Positions 46,982-56,438 of a DNA stretch of 64,000 bases are shown in pieces. Position 1 is the stretch's first letter; each line of letters begins with the position of its first letter. The DNA is taken from positions 62,001-126,000 of the forward strand of contig NZ_FOJI01000010.1 in assembly GCF_900111235.1 (NCBI RefSeq). Reading direction: 5' to 3'. Source of the stretch: [Clostridium] fimetarium. GTDB taxonomy: Bacteria > Bacillota > Clostridia > Lachnospirales > Lachnospiraceae. A program made the position numbers and the translations under genes. The notes beneath the pieces were generated by a model. It searched no databases, had not been told where the DNA came from, and saw only the letters and a list, made by a program, of their open reading frames with translations.

Positions 46982-48505
46982 TTAATTAAGCTCTTCATCC
47001 GCCAAAGATTCCTTAAGCTCCACAACCACTTTTTCTTCATAGCATTCAAATATTTCTTCAACATCTTGCTGTTTCATCTTAGGAGTAAGTAAGCTTACAA
47101 CTGGAACAATAACCAAACCGGCAACCATTACCATTGCCCCAGCATTGATTGGAGATGCAATGAATTTCAAGTATATATTTGATACAGTTACACCTACACC
47201 ACAGGCAAAGCATGCCCAGACAGAATATTTTGTAACACCTTTCCAATATAATCCATAGATAAATGGCGCCAGGAACGAGCCAGCTAAAGCCCCCCATGAT
47301 ATACCCATTAACTGTGCAATAAATGTTGGTGGATCTAATGCTATTACAACTGATACTACAATGAAAAATATCAATAATATTCTCATATAGAGCAACTGTT
47401 TTTTCTCACTCATATTCTTAATAAAATTATCTTTTAGGAAATCAAGCGTCAATGTTGAACTAGAAGTAAGCACGAGTGCTGACAAAGTTGACATTGATGC
47501 TGATAAAACAAGTACTATAACGATACCGACAATAATATCTGGAAGTGTTGATAACATTGATGGAATAATTGCATCAAATATAACGGTTCCATTAGCATTA
47601 TGAATTGCTGGACTGTCAAATAGTCTTCCAAAGCCTCCGAGGAAATAACAACCCCCAGAAATAATCAATGCAAATACAGTAGAAATAATTGTACCAGTTT
47701 TAATTGATTTCTCATCTTTAATCGTATAGAACTTATGAATCATCTGTGGTAGTCCCCATGTTCCAAGCGAAGTAAGAACGATGACACCAAACAGATTAAC
47801 AGGATCAGGTCCAAAAAATGATGCATATGCACCGTTTTGTACAGTACTTGGCACATCTGCCAATTGATGTATTGCGCTCATAAATCCGCCTTTACCAATC
47901 AAAACAGCTGCAATAACAGCTACGATGCCAAAAAGCATTACAATTCCTTGAATAAAATCATTAATTGCAGTAGCCATATAACCACCAAGTACTATGTATA
48001 TGCCAGTAAGTACAGCCATCGCAATTACACAATATTTAAAAGGTATGTCAAATGCCATTCCAAATAATCTTGAAAGTCCATTATATACTGATGCTGTATA
48101 TGGAATTAAAAATACAAATGCTATCATTGACGCCGCAATTCGAAGTTTATTGCTTTTATATCTCTTGCCAAAGTAATCCGGCATTGTCTTTGAATCAAAA
48201 TACTTACTCATAATTCGTGTTCTTCGTCCAAGAATCACCCATGCAAGAAGAGAGCCAATCATTGCATTTCCAATACCTATCCAAGTTGCTGCAATTCCAT
48301 ATTTAAAGCCAAATTGTCCTGCATATCCAACAAATACGACTGCCGAAAAATAAGTCGTTCCATAAGCAAATGCCGTAAGCCAAGGGCCAACGCCTCTTCC
48401 ACCTAATACAAAATCATTTACACTTGTGGTATGTTTTCTTGAATACCAACCAACACCAATCATTATAACAAAAAAGATAATTACCAATAAAATTTTTACC
48501 GCCAC
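46982..48505 (-). CDS. Sodium:solute symporter (SSS family)
   Basis: A 507-residue transporter with about 13 TM helices. The N-terminus (IGVGWYSRKHTTSVNDFVLGGRGVGPWLTAFAYG) and the sodium-site region (SASMSTLSALVLTSSSTLTLDF, about 340-362) are typical of the PutP/PanF branch. It is the last gene of the aryl-acid cluster in the direction of transcription, so uptake of an aromatic acid, its amino-acid precursor or another acid is the inference; proline or pantothenate transport cannot be excluded. It is separated from the amidohydrolase gene by 183 bases holding two palindromes. Confidence 0.9.
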   Translation of the reverse strand: MAVKILLVIIFFVIMIGVGWYSRKHTTSVNDFVLGGRGVGPWLTAFAYGTTYFSAVVFVGYAGQFGFKYGIAATWIGIGNAMIGSLLAWVILGRRTRIMSKYFDSKTMPDYFGKRYKSNKLRIAASMIAFVFLIPYTASVYNGLSRLFGMAFDIPFKYCVIAMAVLTGIYIVLGGYMATAINDFIQGIVMLFGIVAVIAAVLIGKGGFMSAIHQLADVPSTVQNGAYASFFGPDPVNLFGVIVLTSLGTWGLPQMIHKFYTIKDEKSIKTGTIISTVFALIISGGCYFLGGFGRLFDSPAIHNANGTVIFDAIIPSMLSTLPDIIVGIVIVLVLSASMSTLSALVLTSSSTLTLDFLKDNFIKNMSEKKQLLYMRILLIFFIVVSVVIALDPPTFIAQLMGISWGALAGSFLAPFIYGLYWKGVTKYSVWACFACGVGVTVSNIYLKFIASPINAGAMVMVAGLVIVPVVSLLTPKMKQQDVEEIFECYEEKVVVELKESLADEELN

Positions 48506-48551
48506 TTTTAAATCCTCCCAAAATTAATTTTTAATTTCATATATATTTTAT

Positions 48552-48586
48552 CACTTTAAAGCTTTAGCTTTTAAAACTTTAAAGTG
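48552..48586. promoter_or_regulatory. Inverted repeat upstream of the symporter gene
   Basis: CACTTTAAAG and CTTTAAAGTG, perfect 10-base arms around a 15-base loop, about 47 bases upstream of the symporter start. It may be an operator or an attenuator hairpin. Confidence 0.45.
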
Positions 48587-48667
48587 CTAAAGCGTCAAGG
48601 CACAATCTTTCCTGAATTATTAACTATATAACGATATTCTTAAGATATTATTGTCTGCACTTATTAA

Positions 48668-48679
48668 TATCTTAAGATA
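48668..48679. promoter_or_regulatory. Palindrome after the amidohydrolase gene
   Basis: TATCTTAAGATA is a perfect 12-base palindrome; a very similar site (ATTCTTAAGATAT) lies about 30 bases away at 48635-48648. Paired palindromes suggest regulator binding for the symporter gene. Confidence 0.35.
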
Positions 48680-48688
48680 CTATTATCT

Positions 48689-49498
48689 TTATATCTTTAA
48701 TAACTCTAAAGCATTCTTATATAATATTTTGTCTAGTGTCTCATTTGAAAGTTTCATATTATCAAACCACTCAATTGATTCTTTATGTCCACTCCAGGGA
48801 CTGTCTGTTGCATATAGGACTTTACTTTCCCCGTGATTCTTAAGTATTCTTAAAAACTGTTCCCTTGTAATTGCATTGTAAATAAATGCGGTATCAAGAT
48901 ATACATTTTGGCCTACTAGATATTCTTCAACATCATCCCAACGCTTGTATCCGCCCAAATGCGCCAATACTAATTTTTCTGGAGCAACTTCATCAATCAC
49001 TTTACGCGCTGCTTGTGGTGTGCAATGAACATGATTTGGATAACCAATATCTAGACCTGCATGAGCAATTATTATAAGCCCTAATTCCGATGCATAGTCT
49101 ATTATGTGCATATACTTAATATCATCAAACATTGTTTCCTGATAATCAGGATGTAACTTTATCCCTTTTAAACCCATATTCGCTATTTCTCTTAATTCAT
49201 ATTTGTAGTTAGAGGAATCCGGATGGATTCCTCCAAATGAAATTAATTTAACATCGTTAATGCCATCATATTTTTCATTTAATTTGACTGCAAATTCATT
49301 AATTGTCTTAAACTGTTCGGGCTTAGTCAAAACTGGAAGTATAATAGAACAATCTATACAGGCATCCTTCATTGAATTTACCAATTCAAGTCTAGTACCA
49401 CTGGTAAATGCTTTTGATCCGCCTTTTGCTTCCAGTATTTTAATGGTTTTCTCTGCTAACTTATCAGGGAAAATATGTGTATGAAAATCAATTATCAT
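48689..49498 (-). CDS. Metal-dependent amidohydrolase (Amidohydro_2 / ACMSD-like)
   Basis: A 269-residue TIM-barrel hydrolase. The metal motif DFHTHIFP opens the protein (3-10); later ligands are in IKLHPDYQET, IAHAGLDIGYPNHVHC, VLAHLGGYKRWDDVEEYL and the aspartate of LYATDSPWSGHKESIEW. The family includes decarboxylases and hydrolases of aromatic acids such as ACMSD and gamma-resorcylate decarboxylase. It lies 14 bases after the ACT gene in the aryl-acid cluster, which favours an aromatic or acyl substrate. The exact reaction is not known. Confidence 0.85.
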   Translation of the reverse strand: MIIDFHTHIFPDKLAEKTIKILEAKGGSKAFTSGTRLELVNSMKDACIDCSIILPVLTKPEQFKTINEFAVKLNEKYDGINDVKLISFGGIHPDSSNYKYELREIANMGLKGIKLHPDYQETMFDDIKYMHIIDYASELGLIIIAHAGLDIGYPNHVHCTPQAARKVIDEVAPEKLVLAHLGGYKRWDDVEEYLVGQNVYLDTAFIYNAITREQFLRILKNHGESKVLYATDSPWSGHKESIEWFDNMKLSNETLDKILYKNALELLKI

Positions 49499-49512
49499 TA
49501 ACGTATCCTACC

Positions 49513-49941
49513 TTACAACATTGCGATATCCGCAGATCTAATTATTTCAACACCTTCAGCTTCTAATAACTCTACTGCCTTATCTACATCTGAGGTCTTA
49601 AGAATGATAGATGCATCATCCTTACCTGTAGATAGCGCATACATATATTCAATATTAATAGATGCTTTGCAAATTACAACAAGTAATTCTTGAAGCTTCC
49701 CTACTCGATGTGACAATTTGATTGCCATTACGTCTGTGAGCATTGCAGAAAAACCATTTTTTCTTAAAGTTTCTTTTCCTAGTTCTGGATTGGATACGAT
49801 AAGTCTTAATAGCCCATAATCTGCAGTATCTGCAAGACTTAGAGATATAATATTAATGTCACTCTTTTTTAATGTGTCTAATACTTTTTCCAGACGGCCT
49901 TCTCTGTTTTCAATAAATACTGACAATTGTTTAATTAACAT
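49513..49941 (-). CDS. Tandem ACT-domain amino-acid-binding regulator
   Basis: A 142-residue protein made of two ACT domains (about 1-68 and 70-142). The first begins IKQLSVFIENREGRLEKVLDTL, the second HRVGKLQELLVVICKASINIEYMYA, each with the glycine at the ligand pocket. Stand-alone tandem-ACT proteins of this length are often encoded beside phenylacetate-CoA ligase and indolepyruvate oxidoreductase, as here. They are presumed to sense aromatic or branched amino acids. There is no DNA-binding or catalytic domain. Confidence 0.9.
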   Translation of the reverse strand: MLIKQLSVFIENREGRLEKVLDTLKKSDINIISLSLADTADYGLLRLIVSNPELGKETLRKNGFSAMLTDVMAIKLSHRVGKLQELLVVICKASINIEYMYALSTGKDDASIILKTSDVDKAVELLEAEGVEIIRSADIAML

Positions 49942-50057
49942 ACTCTTTTTCCTCCTAATAATATTGTTCTAGATAATAAGAACCTACTAGCTCCATTATC
50001 CAATTTACAAAGCAAAATAGTTCAAAACAGTTGTTTCTGAATACATAGCTTTATTAC

Positions 50058-51356
50058 TTATACAAGTTTCCGATTATCAATAACATGTACTGCTTTTCCC
50101 ATACTTCTTTCCAAAGTTTTAGGTTCAACAAGCTTGATCTTTGCGGCTAATCCTATCGCATTTTGAATAACATGAGCTATCTTTTTAGTGAGGTTTTCTA
50201 GCTCACGAATCTCATCTGAGAAGAAACGTTCCTCTACCTCAACTTGTATTTCTAACGTATCCAGATTATTATGACGATCTACAATCATCATATAATGTGG
50301 AGTCGTTTCACTCAAATCTAATAATGCAGACTCAACTTGTGATGGGAATACATTCACTCCACGAATAATAAGCATATCATCTGAACGTCCTTTGAATCTA
50401 CTAATTCTTGCGATTGTTCTTCCACATTCACATTTGCTGTAGTCAATGCTTGTAAGGTCCTTCGTTCTGTATCTAAGTAATGGAAGTCCCTCTTTTGTTA
50501 ATGTTGTAAATACTAATTCACCAGTCTCGCCTTCCGGAATTGGCTGCAAAGTATTAGGATCAATGATTTCTGGAAGAAAATGATCTTCATATACATGAAG
50601 TCCTTTATGAAATTGGCAATCACATGCAACTCCCGGTCCCATTATCTCTGATAAACCATAGATATCAAATGCATTGATATGAAGTTTATTTTCAATCTGA
50701 ATACGCATATTCTCTGTCCAAGGCTCCGCACCACATATTGCAGCTTTTAATTTGATATTTGGAATATCTCCACTTTCTTCTAAAACTTCTGCTATATGTA
50801 ATAAATAAGAAGGAGTACAAGCAATTGCTGTAACATCAAAATCCTTCATCATTGTAACCAATTTGTTTGTGTTACCAGTTGACATTGGGACTACTGTTGC
50901 ACCAAGGTTTTCAGCTCCATAATGAGCTCCAAGTCCACCAGTAAACAATCCATATCCGTATGCGATTTGAATGATGTCATCTTTTGTAATTCCCGCCTGT
51001 GTCAGTGCTCTTGTAACACATTCACTCCAGATTTCGATATCTCTTCTTGTATACCCTACAACCGTAGCTTTCCCAGTGGTTCCACTCGATGCATGTGTTC
51101 TTACAATATCAGACATTGGAGATGCAAATAATCCAAATGGATAGGTATCTCTCAAATCATTCTTAGTGGTATATGGAAGTTTGTAAAGATCTTCAATTCC
51201 ATTAATATCACCAGGTTCAACACCAGCTTCTTGCATCTTTTTGCGATAATATTCAACATTATGATAAACTCTGTTAACAGTTTTTACCAAGCGTTTGCTT
51301 TGCAAATTAGCAAGTTCGTCACGGCTCATGCATTCTTTTGCTTCATTCCAGATCAT
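50058..51356 (-). CDS. paaK: Phenylacetate-CoA ligase, second copy in the cluster
   Basis: A 432-residue adenylate-forming enzyme that makes an aryl-acetyl-CoA from the acid, ATP and CoA (or the reverse, gaining ATP). The AMP-binding loop is [15 protein letters not shown] (about 90-104). Other motifs are [34 protein letters not shown] and the C-terminal domain with [14 protein letters not shown] and [11 protein letters not shown], where the catalytic lysine is K424. Length and motifs match PaaK. It is a divergent paralogue of the 53814-55136 gene. Confidence 0.93.
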   Translation of the reverse strand: MIWNEAKECMSRDELANLQSKRLVKTVNRVYHNVEYYRKKMQEAGVEPGDINGIEDLYKLPYTTKNDLRDTYPFGLFASPMSDIVRTHASSGTTGKATVVGYTRRDIEIWSECVTRALTQAGITKDDIIQIAYGYGLFTGGLGAHYGAENLGATVVPMSTGNTNKLVTMMKDFDVTAIACTPSYLLHIAEVLEESGDIPNIKLKAAICGAEPWTENMRIQIENKLHINAFDIYGLSEIMGPGVACDCQFHKGLHVYEDHFLPEIIDPNTLQPIPEGETGELVFTTLTKEGLPLLRYRTKDLTSIDYSKCECGRTIARISRFKGRSDDMLIIRGVNVFPSQVESALLDLSETTPHYMMIVDRHNNLDTLEIQVEVEERFFSDEIRELENLTKKIAHVIQNAIGLAAKIKLVEPKTLERSMGKAVHVIDNRKLV

Positions 51357-51485
51357 CAGTAAATCCTCCTATTTATAATTAAAATCCAAAAATTTTCTCT
51401 TACTAGTCAAATATTCTTAATGATATTTCTCCTATTTATTAAATGTTAAATATTAAGTGTACTTAAAATATCATTAATTATAACA

Positions 51486-52058
51486 CTATCTGCTATTATA
51501 TCCTAGCAAGAACGCTTTTTTATTAATATCAACCGTCTTAGGAGGGACCGTTTTACCAATCACATCTAACCAAGCTTCTTGACTAAAATCCATATGCTGA
51601 GCTGCAATTCCAAGTACAATGATATTAAATGTCTTTGAATTACCAAGTTTCTTCGCTTCCGACATTGCATCAACAGAATAAACCTTATATTTTTCTTTTA
51701 ATTGTTCGATAATATTTTTAGGATACTCAAATGCTCCAGTAACAACAGTAATAGGCTCAATACATAGGTCATTCACAACGATTACACCGTGTTTTTTAAG
51801 AAAATGGCTATAACGCAGTGCTTCTAATCTTTCAAATGCAATCAACACATCTGCTTGTCCTGCTTCTACAATTGGCTCCGAAACAGAATCACCATAACGC
51901 ACGAAAGTAACTACACTACCGCCTCTTTGCGCCATTCCATGAACTTCTGATAACTTAACATCATATCCTGCATCTTGCGTAATACCACCTAAAATTCTGC
52001 TTGTGAGCAATGTTCCTTGTCCGCCTACGCCGACTATCATAATATTCTTCGTTTTCAT
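51486..52058 (-). CDS. iorB: Indolepyruvate:ferredoxin oxidoreductase, beta subunit
   Basis: A 190-residue gamma-domain subunit of the 2-oxoacid oxidoreductase family: NIMIVGVGGQGTLLTSRILG at the start and the glutamate-rich GMAQRGGSVVTFVRYG and EALRYSHFLKKHG segments. It pairs with IorA to oxidise aryl pyruvates to aryl-acetyl-CoA. The start at 52058 (MKTKNIMIVG) lies two bases past the iorA stop. Its longer frame would overlap iorA by 25 bases. The 129 bases between this gene and the downstream ligase hold nothing obvious. Confidence 0.93.
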   Translation of the reverse strand: MKTKNIMIVGVGGQGTLLTSRILGGITQDAGYDVKLSEVHGMAQRGGSVVTFVRYGDSVSEPIVEAGQADVLIAFERLEALRYSHFLKKHGVIVVNDLCIEPITVVTGAFEYPKNIIEQLKEKYKVYSVDAMSEAKKLGNSKTFNIIVLGIAAQHMDFSQEAWLDVIGKTVPPKTVDINKKAFLLGYNSR

Positions 52059-52060
52059 AT

Positions 52061-53809
52061 TTAATTCTTGCCCCTTTCTATACAATCAATTGCATCGAAC
52101 TTGCATAATTGTTTACAAAGTCCACAACCATTACACATCATCTCATCAATTGCAATTGTACCATCTTCATTCTTTGTAAGTGCTGGGCAGCCAGGTTTTA
52201 AGCACATACCACACTTCTTACATTTTCCTGAAATTGGTTTGCATACGTTAGGGAACTTGATTCCTTTTATAAGCACACAAGGGGATTTCGTAATAATTAC
52301 TGAAATCTCATCTTTTGCTACTTCTTCTTTCAAGATTCTTTCTAATCCAACTAAGTCAAATGCATCTATCTCTATTACATTTTTGATATTGATTGCCTTA
52401 CACAATGTTGCAATGTCAATTGCATTTGCTACTTCTCCTTGAAGAGTCTTGCCCGTTGATGCATTATCTTGATGGCCTGTCATCGCAGTGATTGAATTAT
52501 CCAAAATTACAACTGTTCCTGTACCATTATTATATACCATATTCATTAAAGAGTTAATACCTGTATGCATAAATGTTGAGTCACCAATTACTGCGACCCA
52601 ATTCTTAATATACTCTTTTCCTTTTGCTTTTTCCATACCATGAAGTGTAGAGATACTCGCTCCCATACACACTGTCGTATCAATTACATCTAGAGGTGCA
52701 ACTGCTCCTAATGTATAACATCCAATATCACCAGCTGCATGAATTTTCAGCTTTTTCAGCACTGAAAATACACTTCTGTGAGGACATCCAGGGCAAAGAA
52801 TTGGTGGACGCGCTGGAACCTGAGCTTGTGGTGTTAAATCTAAGTCTTGTTTTAATACAGCCTTACGAAGCAAGTTCGCACTATATTCTCCCTGACGAGT
52901 AAATATTTCTTTGCCAATCGCCTTGATTCCCCAAGATTTTACCTGTTCTTCAATGACTGGCTCCAATTCTTCAAATATGTAAAGAGTATCTACTTTAGAT
53001 GCAAATTCTTCAATAAGCTTTCTTGGTAATGGATTTACAATTCCAAGTTTTAATACGGAAGCATCTGGACAGACTTCTTTGATATAATGATATTCAATAC
53101 CTGCTGTAATAAATCCGATTTTTGTATCGTTGTATTCCACTTTGTTAATTGGAAATGTACAGCCATCAACTTCTAGCTGATTCATACGATTTTCAACATG
53201 GATATGACGCCCTATTGCATTACCTGGCATCATAACATTTTTTCTTATATTTCTTTCATATGGTTTGTCTTCCACTTCTATTCTTTCTTCTAATATTACT
53301 GGACTTTGTGAATGTGAAAGACGTGTCGTTGTTCTTACGATTACTGGGGTATCATATTGTTCACTGATTTCAAATGCGAATTTAACGAAATCCTTCGCTT
53401 CTTGACTATCCGATGGTTCTAAAACTGGAACAAGTGCTGCTCTTGCTACACATCTTGTATCCTGTTCATTTTGAGAACTATATAAGCCTGGATCATCAGC
53501 TGCTACTAAAACCAATCCGCCATTTGCGCCAATATAAGATACCGTAAACAATGGATCACTAGCTACATTAACGCCAACATGCTTCATTGAAGCCATTGCT
53601 CTTACACCACTTATGGATGCGCCAATTGCAACCTCCATTGCTACTTTTTCATTTGGTGACCATTCTGCATAAATCTCTTTATATTTTACAATATTTTCGC
53701 TAATTTCTGTACTTGGTGTTCCAGGATATGCTGCTGAAACTTTTACTCCTGCTTCATATGCGCCTCTTGCAATTGCTTCATTGCCCAACATGATTTTCTT
53801 TTCTGCCAC
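52061..53809 (-). CDS. iorA: Indolepyruvate:ferredoxin oxidoreductase, alpha subunit
   Basis: A 582-residue subunit. The N-terminal pyrimidine domain begins GNEAIARGAYEAGVKVSAAYPGTPSTE. The thiamine-diphosphate site is in CPGCPHRSVFSVLKKL, GDIGCYTLGAVAPL and GDSTFMHTGINSLMNM (about 345-435). A C-terminal double ferredoxin has CKKCGMCLKPGCP and CNGCGLCKQLCKFDAI. It converts arylpyruvates from Trp, Phe or Tyr transamination to aryl-acetyl-CoA with reduction of ferredoxin. It is flanked by two phenylacetate-CoA ligases, which can turn the product into arylacetate plus ATP. Confidence 0.96.
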   Translation of the reverse strand: MAEKKIMLGNEAIARGAYEAGVKVSAAYPGTPSTEISENIVKYKEIYAEWSPNEKVAMEVAIGASISGVRAMASMKHVGVNVASDPLFTVSYIGANGGLVLVAADDPGLYSSQNEQDTRCVARAALVPVLEPSDSQEAKDFVKFAFEISEQYDTPVIVRTTTRLSHSQSPVILEERIEVEDKPYERNIRKNVMMPGNAIGRHIHVENRMNQLEVDGCTFPINKVEYNDTKIGFITAGIEYHYIKEVCPDASVLKLGIVNPLPRKLIEEFASKVDTLYIFEELEPVIEEQVKSWGIKAIGKEIFTRQGEYSANLLRKAVLKQDLDLTPQAQVPARPPILCPGCPHRSVFSVLKKLKIHAAGDIGCYTLGAVAPLDVIDTTVCMGASISTLHGMEKAKGKEYIKNWVAVIGDSTFMHTGINSLMNMVYNNGTGTVVILDNSITAMTGHQDNASTGKTLQGEVANAIDIATLCKAINIKNVIEIDAFDLVGLERILKEEVAKDEISVIITKSPCVLIKGIKFPNVCKPISGKCKKCGMCLKPGCPALTKNEDGTIAIDEMMCNGCGLCKQLCKFDAIDCIERGKN

Positions 53810-53813
53810 TTGA

Positions 53814-55136
53814 TTACACTTCCTTTCTTAAGTCTTTAACTCGTTTTGCTTTTCCTTCGAATCTTTGTAACGTATTTGGTGATTCAAGCTTGATTTTTGC
53901 ATCTAATCCCAAAACCACGCGTAATTTTGCTTTTACTTTCTTTTCGATATCTTCTAATTCTTTGTAAGAGTCGGTTGCTTTTACAAGTTCCACTCTTATT
54001 TCTAAACTATCCGAGAAATCTTTTCTTGAAACGATAATCTCATAGTGAGGACCAATTTCGTCAACACTTAATAATACTTCTTCGATCTGACTTGGGAAAA
54101 CATTCACACCACGAATCTTTAACATATCATCTGTACGTCCATCTAGATTTTCCATACGGCAAGTTGTTCTTCCACACTCACATGGTTCATAAATGAGTCT
54201 TGTAACGTCTTTTGTACGATAACGAATCAAAGGTAATGCTTCTTTATATATACATGTAATTACAAGCTCACCTTTTTCTCCTATTGGTAAAACTTCACCT
54301 GTCTTTGGATTAATAATCTCGGGTATAAAGAAATCTTCATTAATATGCATACCGCACTGATATTCACATTCCCCTGAAACGCCAGGGCCCATAAGTTCAC
54401 TCATTCCATAGTTAGATGTTATTAATATATCTTCTCCCCAATACTTATGCATCTCTAACCGCATAGCATCGGTTAAAAGTTCACTTCCGACTAGTCCAAT
54501 TTTAATGTTCAAATCTTTTTTAGGATCAACTCCCATATGTAATGCAACTTCTGCTATTCGGAGTGCATAAGAAGGTGTTGCAACCAATAAGGTTGTACCA
54601 AAATCCTTCATATACATAATCTGCTTTTCAGTGTTTCCTGTAGATGATGGAACTATTGTAGCTCCAATATGCTCTAACCCATAATGTAATCCTAGTGCTC
54701 CTGTAAACATTCCATATCCGAAACAAATCTGTGCGACGTCACTTTTAGTAGCCCCACCCATTGTGGCAATACGTGATACACATTCCGTCCAAACATCAAG
54801 ATCTTTTTGCGTATATCCAACGACTGTTGGCTTTCCAGTTGTTCCACTTGATGCATGAATACGAACCAATTCATCCTTTTCAACCGTAAATAGTCCAAAT
54901 GGATAATTATCTCTCATATCCTGTTTCGTAACAAACGGAAGTTTTTGTAAATCCTTTAATGATTGAATATCCTCAGGTTTTACGCCTACATCTTCCATCT
55001 TCTTGCGATAAGCAGGTACTTTTTCATAGACACGCTTAACAGTTTCTTGAAGACGCGCTAATTGTATCTTTTCAATTTGTTCACGTGACATGGACTCTTC
55101 TTCGCTCCATATCTTTTTCACCTTATCTTCATTCAA
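53814..55136 (-). CDS. paaK: Phenylacetate-CoA ligase, first gene of the arylacetate cluster
   Basis: A 440-residue ligase with [18 protein letters not shown] (about 93-110), YGMSELMGPGVSGECEY, ITCIYKEALPLIRYRTKD and the C-terminal [14 protein letters not shown] and LQRFEGKAKRVKDL, with lysine K431 in the expected position of the catalytic lysine. Overlap with iorA is absent, but only four bases separate them, so they form one transcript. The two ligases differ enough to suggest different aryl or alkyl acids as substrate. Upstream lies an AT-rich spacer and foldback copy 3. Confidence 0.94.
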   Translation of the reverse strand: MNEDKVKKIWSEEESMSREQIEKIQLARLQETVKRVYEKVPAYRKKMEDVGVKPEDIQSLKDLQKLPFVTKQDMRDNYPFGLFTVEKDELVRIHASSGTTGKPTVVGYTQKDLDVWTECVSRIATMGGATKSDVAQICFGYGMFTGALGLHYGLEHIGATIVPSSTGNTEKQIMYMKDFGTTLLVATPSYALRIAEVALHMGVDPKKDLNIKIGLVGSELLTDAMRLEMHKYWGEDILITSNYGMSELMGPGVSGECEYQCGMHINEDFFIPEIINPKTGEVLPIGEKGELVITCIYKEALPLIRYRTKDVTRLIYEPCECGRTTCRMENLDGRTDDMLKIRGVNVFPSQIEEVLLSVDEIGPHYEIIVSRKDFSDSLEIRVELVKATDSYKELEDIEKKVKAKLRVVLGLDAKIKLESPNTLQRFEGKAKRVKDLRKEV

Positions 55137-55304
55137 AACGATTACCTCTTTTACATTTGAATTCTTTTATCCATCAAATTATAGACAAATACAGTTTAAC
55201 ACACTTATGTGCTAAAGTGCTACATAATTTGTTGTTTTTTTACTTTTTTTATGCACTTTTATTGTATATTTAACTTTAAAAAATAGATTATATTTTTTAT
55301 AAAT

Positions 55305-55440
55305 GTTTTATATTAGTAGGTTTTATATTTGAGTAATTTTATCTTTTAATAATTTATGTTTTGATGTTCTATATTTTAATGTTCTATATTTGAGTAGTTC
55401 TAAGTCTTGATGGTTTTATATTTTGTTTTTACGCCAACTC
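55305..55440. other. AT-rich degenerate repeat region upstream of the arylacetate cluster
   Basis: Imperfect repeats of GTTCTATATTTTGATG and GTTTTATATTTGAGTA type fill this stretch. No open frame, promoter or hairpin stands out. Around 55198-55240, AAGTGCTA and related words suggest promoter elements of the ligase gene but none is clear. Confidence 0.6.
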
Positions 55441-55457
55441 CTATCCAAACGTAACCG

Positions 55458-55565
55458 GTGAATAACAATTTATAATGTGCATTTACCGCAGACCGGCTGA
55501 AAACAGCGCCCTTTGCTGTTTGAAGGAAAGGCAAGGCAAATACACAATTATAAATTGTTATTCAC
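55458..55565. repeat. Intergenic foldback element, copy 3 (compact form)
   Basis: A 108-base version of the elements at 21050 and 22331. Perfect 19-bp arms (55458-55476 with 55547-55565) and the same core (CCGCAGACCGGCTGA / TGAAGGAAAGGCAAG) are present, but the large apical domain is reduced to AAACAGC-GCCCTTT-GCTGTTT. In place of AAGCAGC/GCTGCTT of copy 1 it has a compensated pair, keeping the helix. Confidence 0.92.
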
Positions 55566-55583
55566 TCACCACCCCCCAGAGTC

Positions 55584-56261
55584 TTAATCCAATATAATCT
55601 GATCAACCGTCACAAAAATATACCCCTTTGCCTTTAACTGTTCAATTATTTCAAGTGCCGCAGTTACAGAAGAATCATAAAAATCATGAAGCAAAATAAT
55701 ATCCCCACTTTTCACTTTACTCACGACTGCTTTCACAACGCCATAGGTATCTGTCGTGTTCCAATCATTTGGATCAACACTCCACATTACTGGTGTCATA
55801 TTAATTTCAAGTTGAAGTTTATCACTATAAGACCCAAATGGAGGACGAATATATTTGGGCATATAACCCGTAATATCATATATCAAATTATTTGTAGACT
55901 CAATTTCTTCTAACGCCATATCATGACAAACATCACATAATTCTACATGCGAATATGTATGGTTCCCAATCAAATGTCCTTCTTCATACATTCGTTTAAC
56001 TATATCTTCATTTCCAATAATATTCTTCCCCATCAAAAAAAATGTGGCTTTTACATTGAGCTCTTTAAGCCCATCTAATAATCTAACAGTCGTAGATCTA
56101 CGAGGTCCATCATCAAATGTAATTGCCACTACATTTTCATAATATATTACTGACGTATTGCTTACAGTTTCTTTATATTTATTATTATCCATATAGGAAC
56201 ATGCAAATAATCCACAAATAATTAATATTAATAATACTTTACATAATATTCGCTTTTTCAT
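55584..56261 (-). CDS. Polysaccharide deacetylase lipoprotein (NodB domain, CE4)
   Basis: A 225-residue secreted, lipid-anchored deacetylase. A lipoprotein signal peptide ends in GLFAC (lipidated cysteine at 21). The NodB domain has VAITFDDGPRR, the metal histidines in IGNHTYSHVELCD, and YIRPPFGSYSDKLQ. Later IILLHDFYDSSV supplies the catalytic histidine. It probably removes N-acetyl groups from peptidoglycan or another amino-sugar polymer at the cell surface. The gene stands alone, divergent from the DUF4250 gene. Confidence 0.92.
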   Translation of the reverse strand: MKKRILCKVLLILIICGLFACSYMDNNKYKETVSNTSVIYYENVVAITFDDGPRRSTTVRLLDGLKELNVKATFFLMGKNIIGNEDIVKRMYEEGHLIGNHTYSHVELCDVCHDMALEEIESTNNLIYDITGYMPKYIRPPFGSYSDKLQLEINMTPVMWSVDPNDWNTTDTYGVVKAVVSKVKSGDIILLHDFYDSSVTAALEIIEQLKAKGYIFVTVDQIILD

Positions 56262-56338
56262 ATAAATTCTCTCTAAACAATGATTTATATTATAAATTAA
56301 TTATATGCAGCAAATTGGATATTAATTATTATAGTTGA

Positions 56339-56367
56339 TTGACACGTGTTTTTTAGACTGATATAAT
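56339..56367 (+). promoter_or_regulatory. Consensus sigma-A promoter of the DUF4250 gene
   Basis: A perfect TTGACA (56339-56344) and a perfect TATAAT (56362-56367) with a 17-base spacer, about 70 bases before the small gene. It implies strong constitutive transcription. Confidence 0.85.
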
Positions 56368-56438
56368 ATGATTTAAATTAAAATCTAAATACATAACTAT
56401 GAAATTATAGAGACAGCATTTCAGAAACGAGGAAAATC

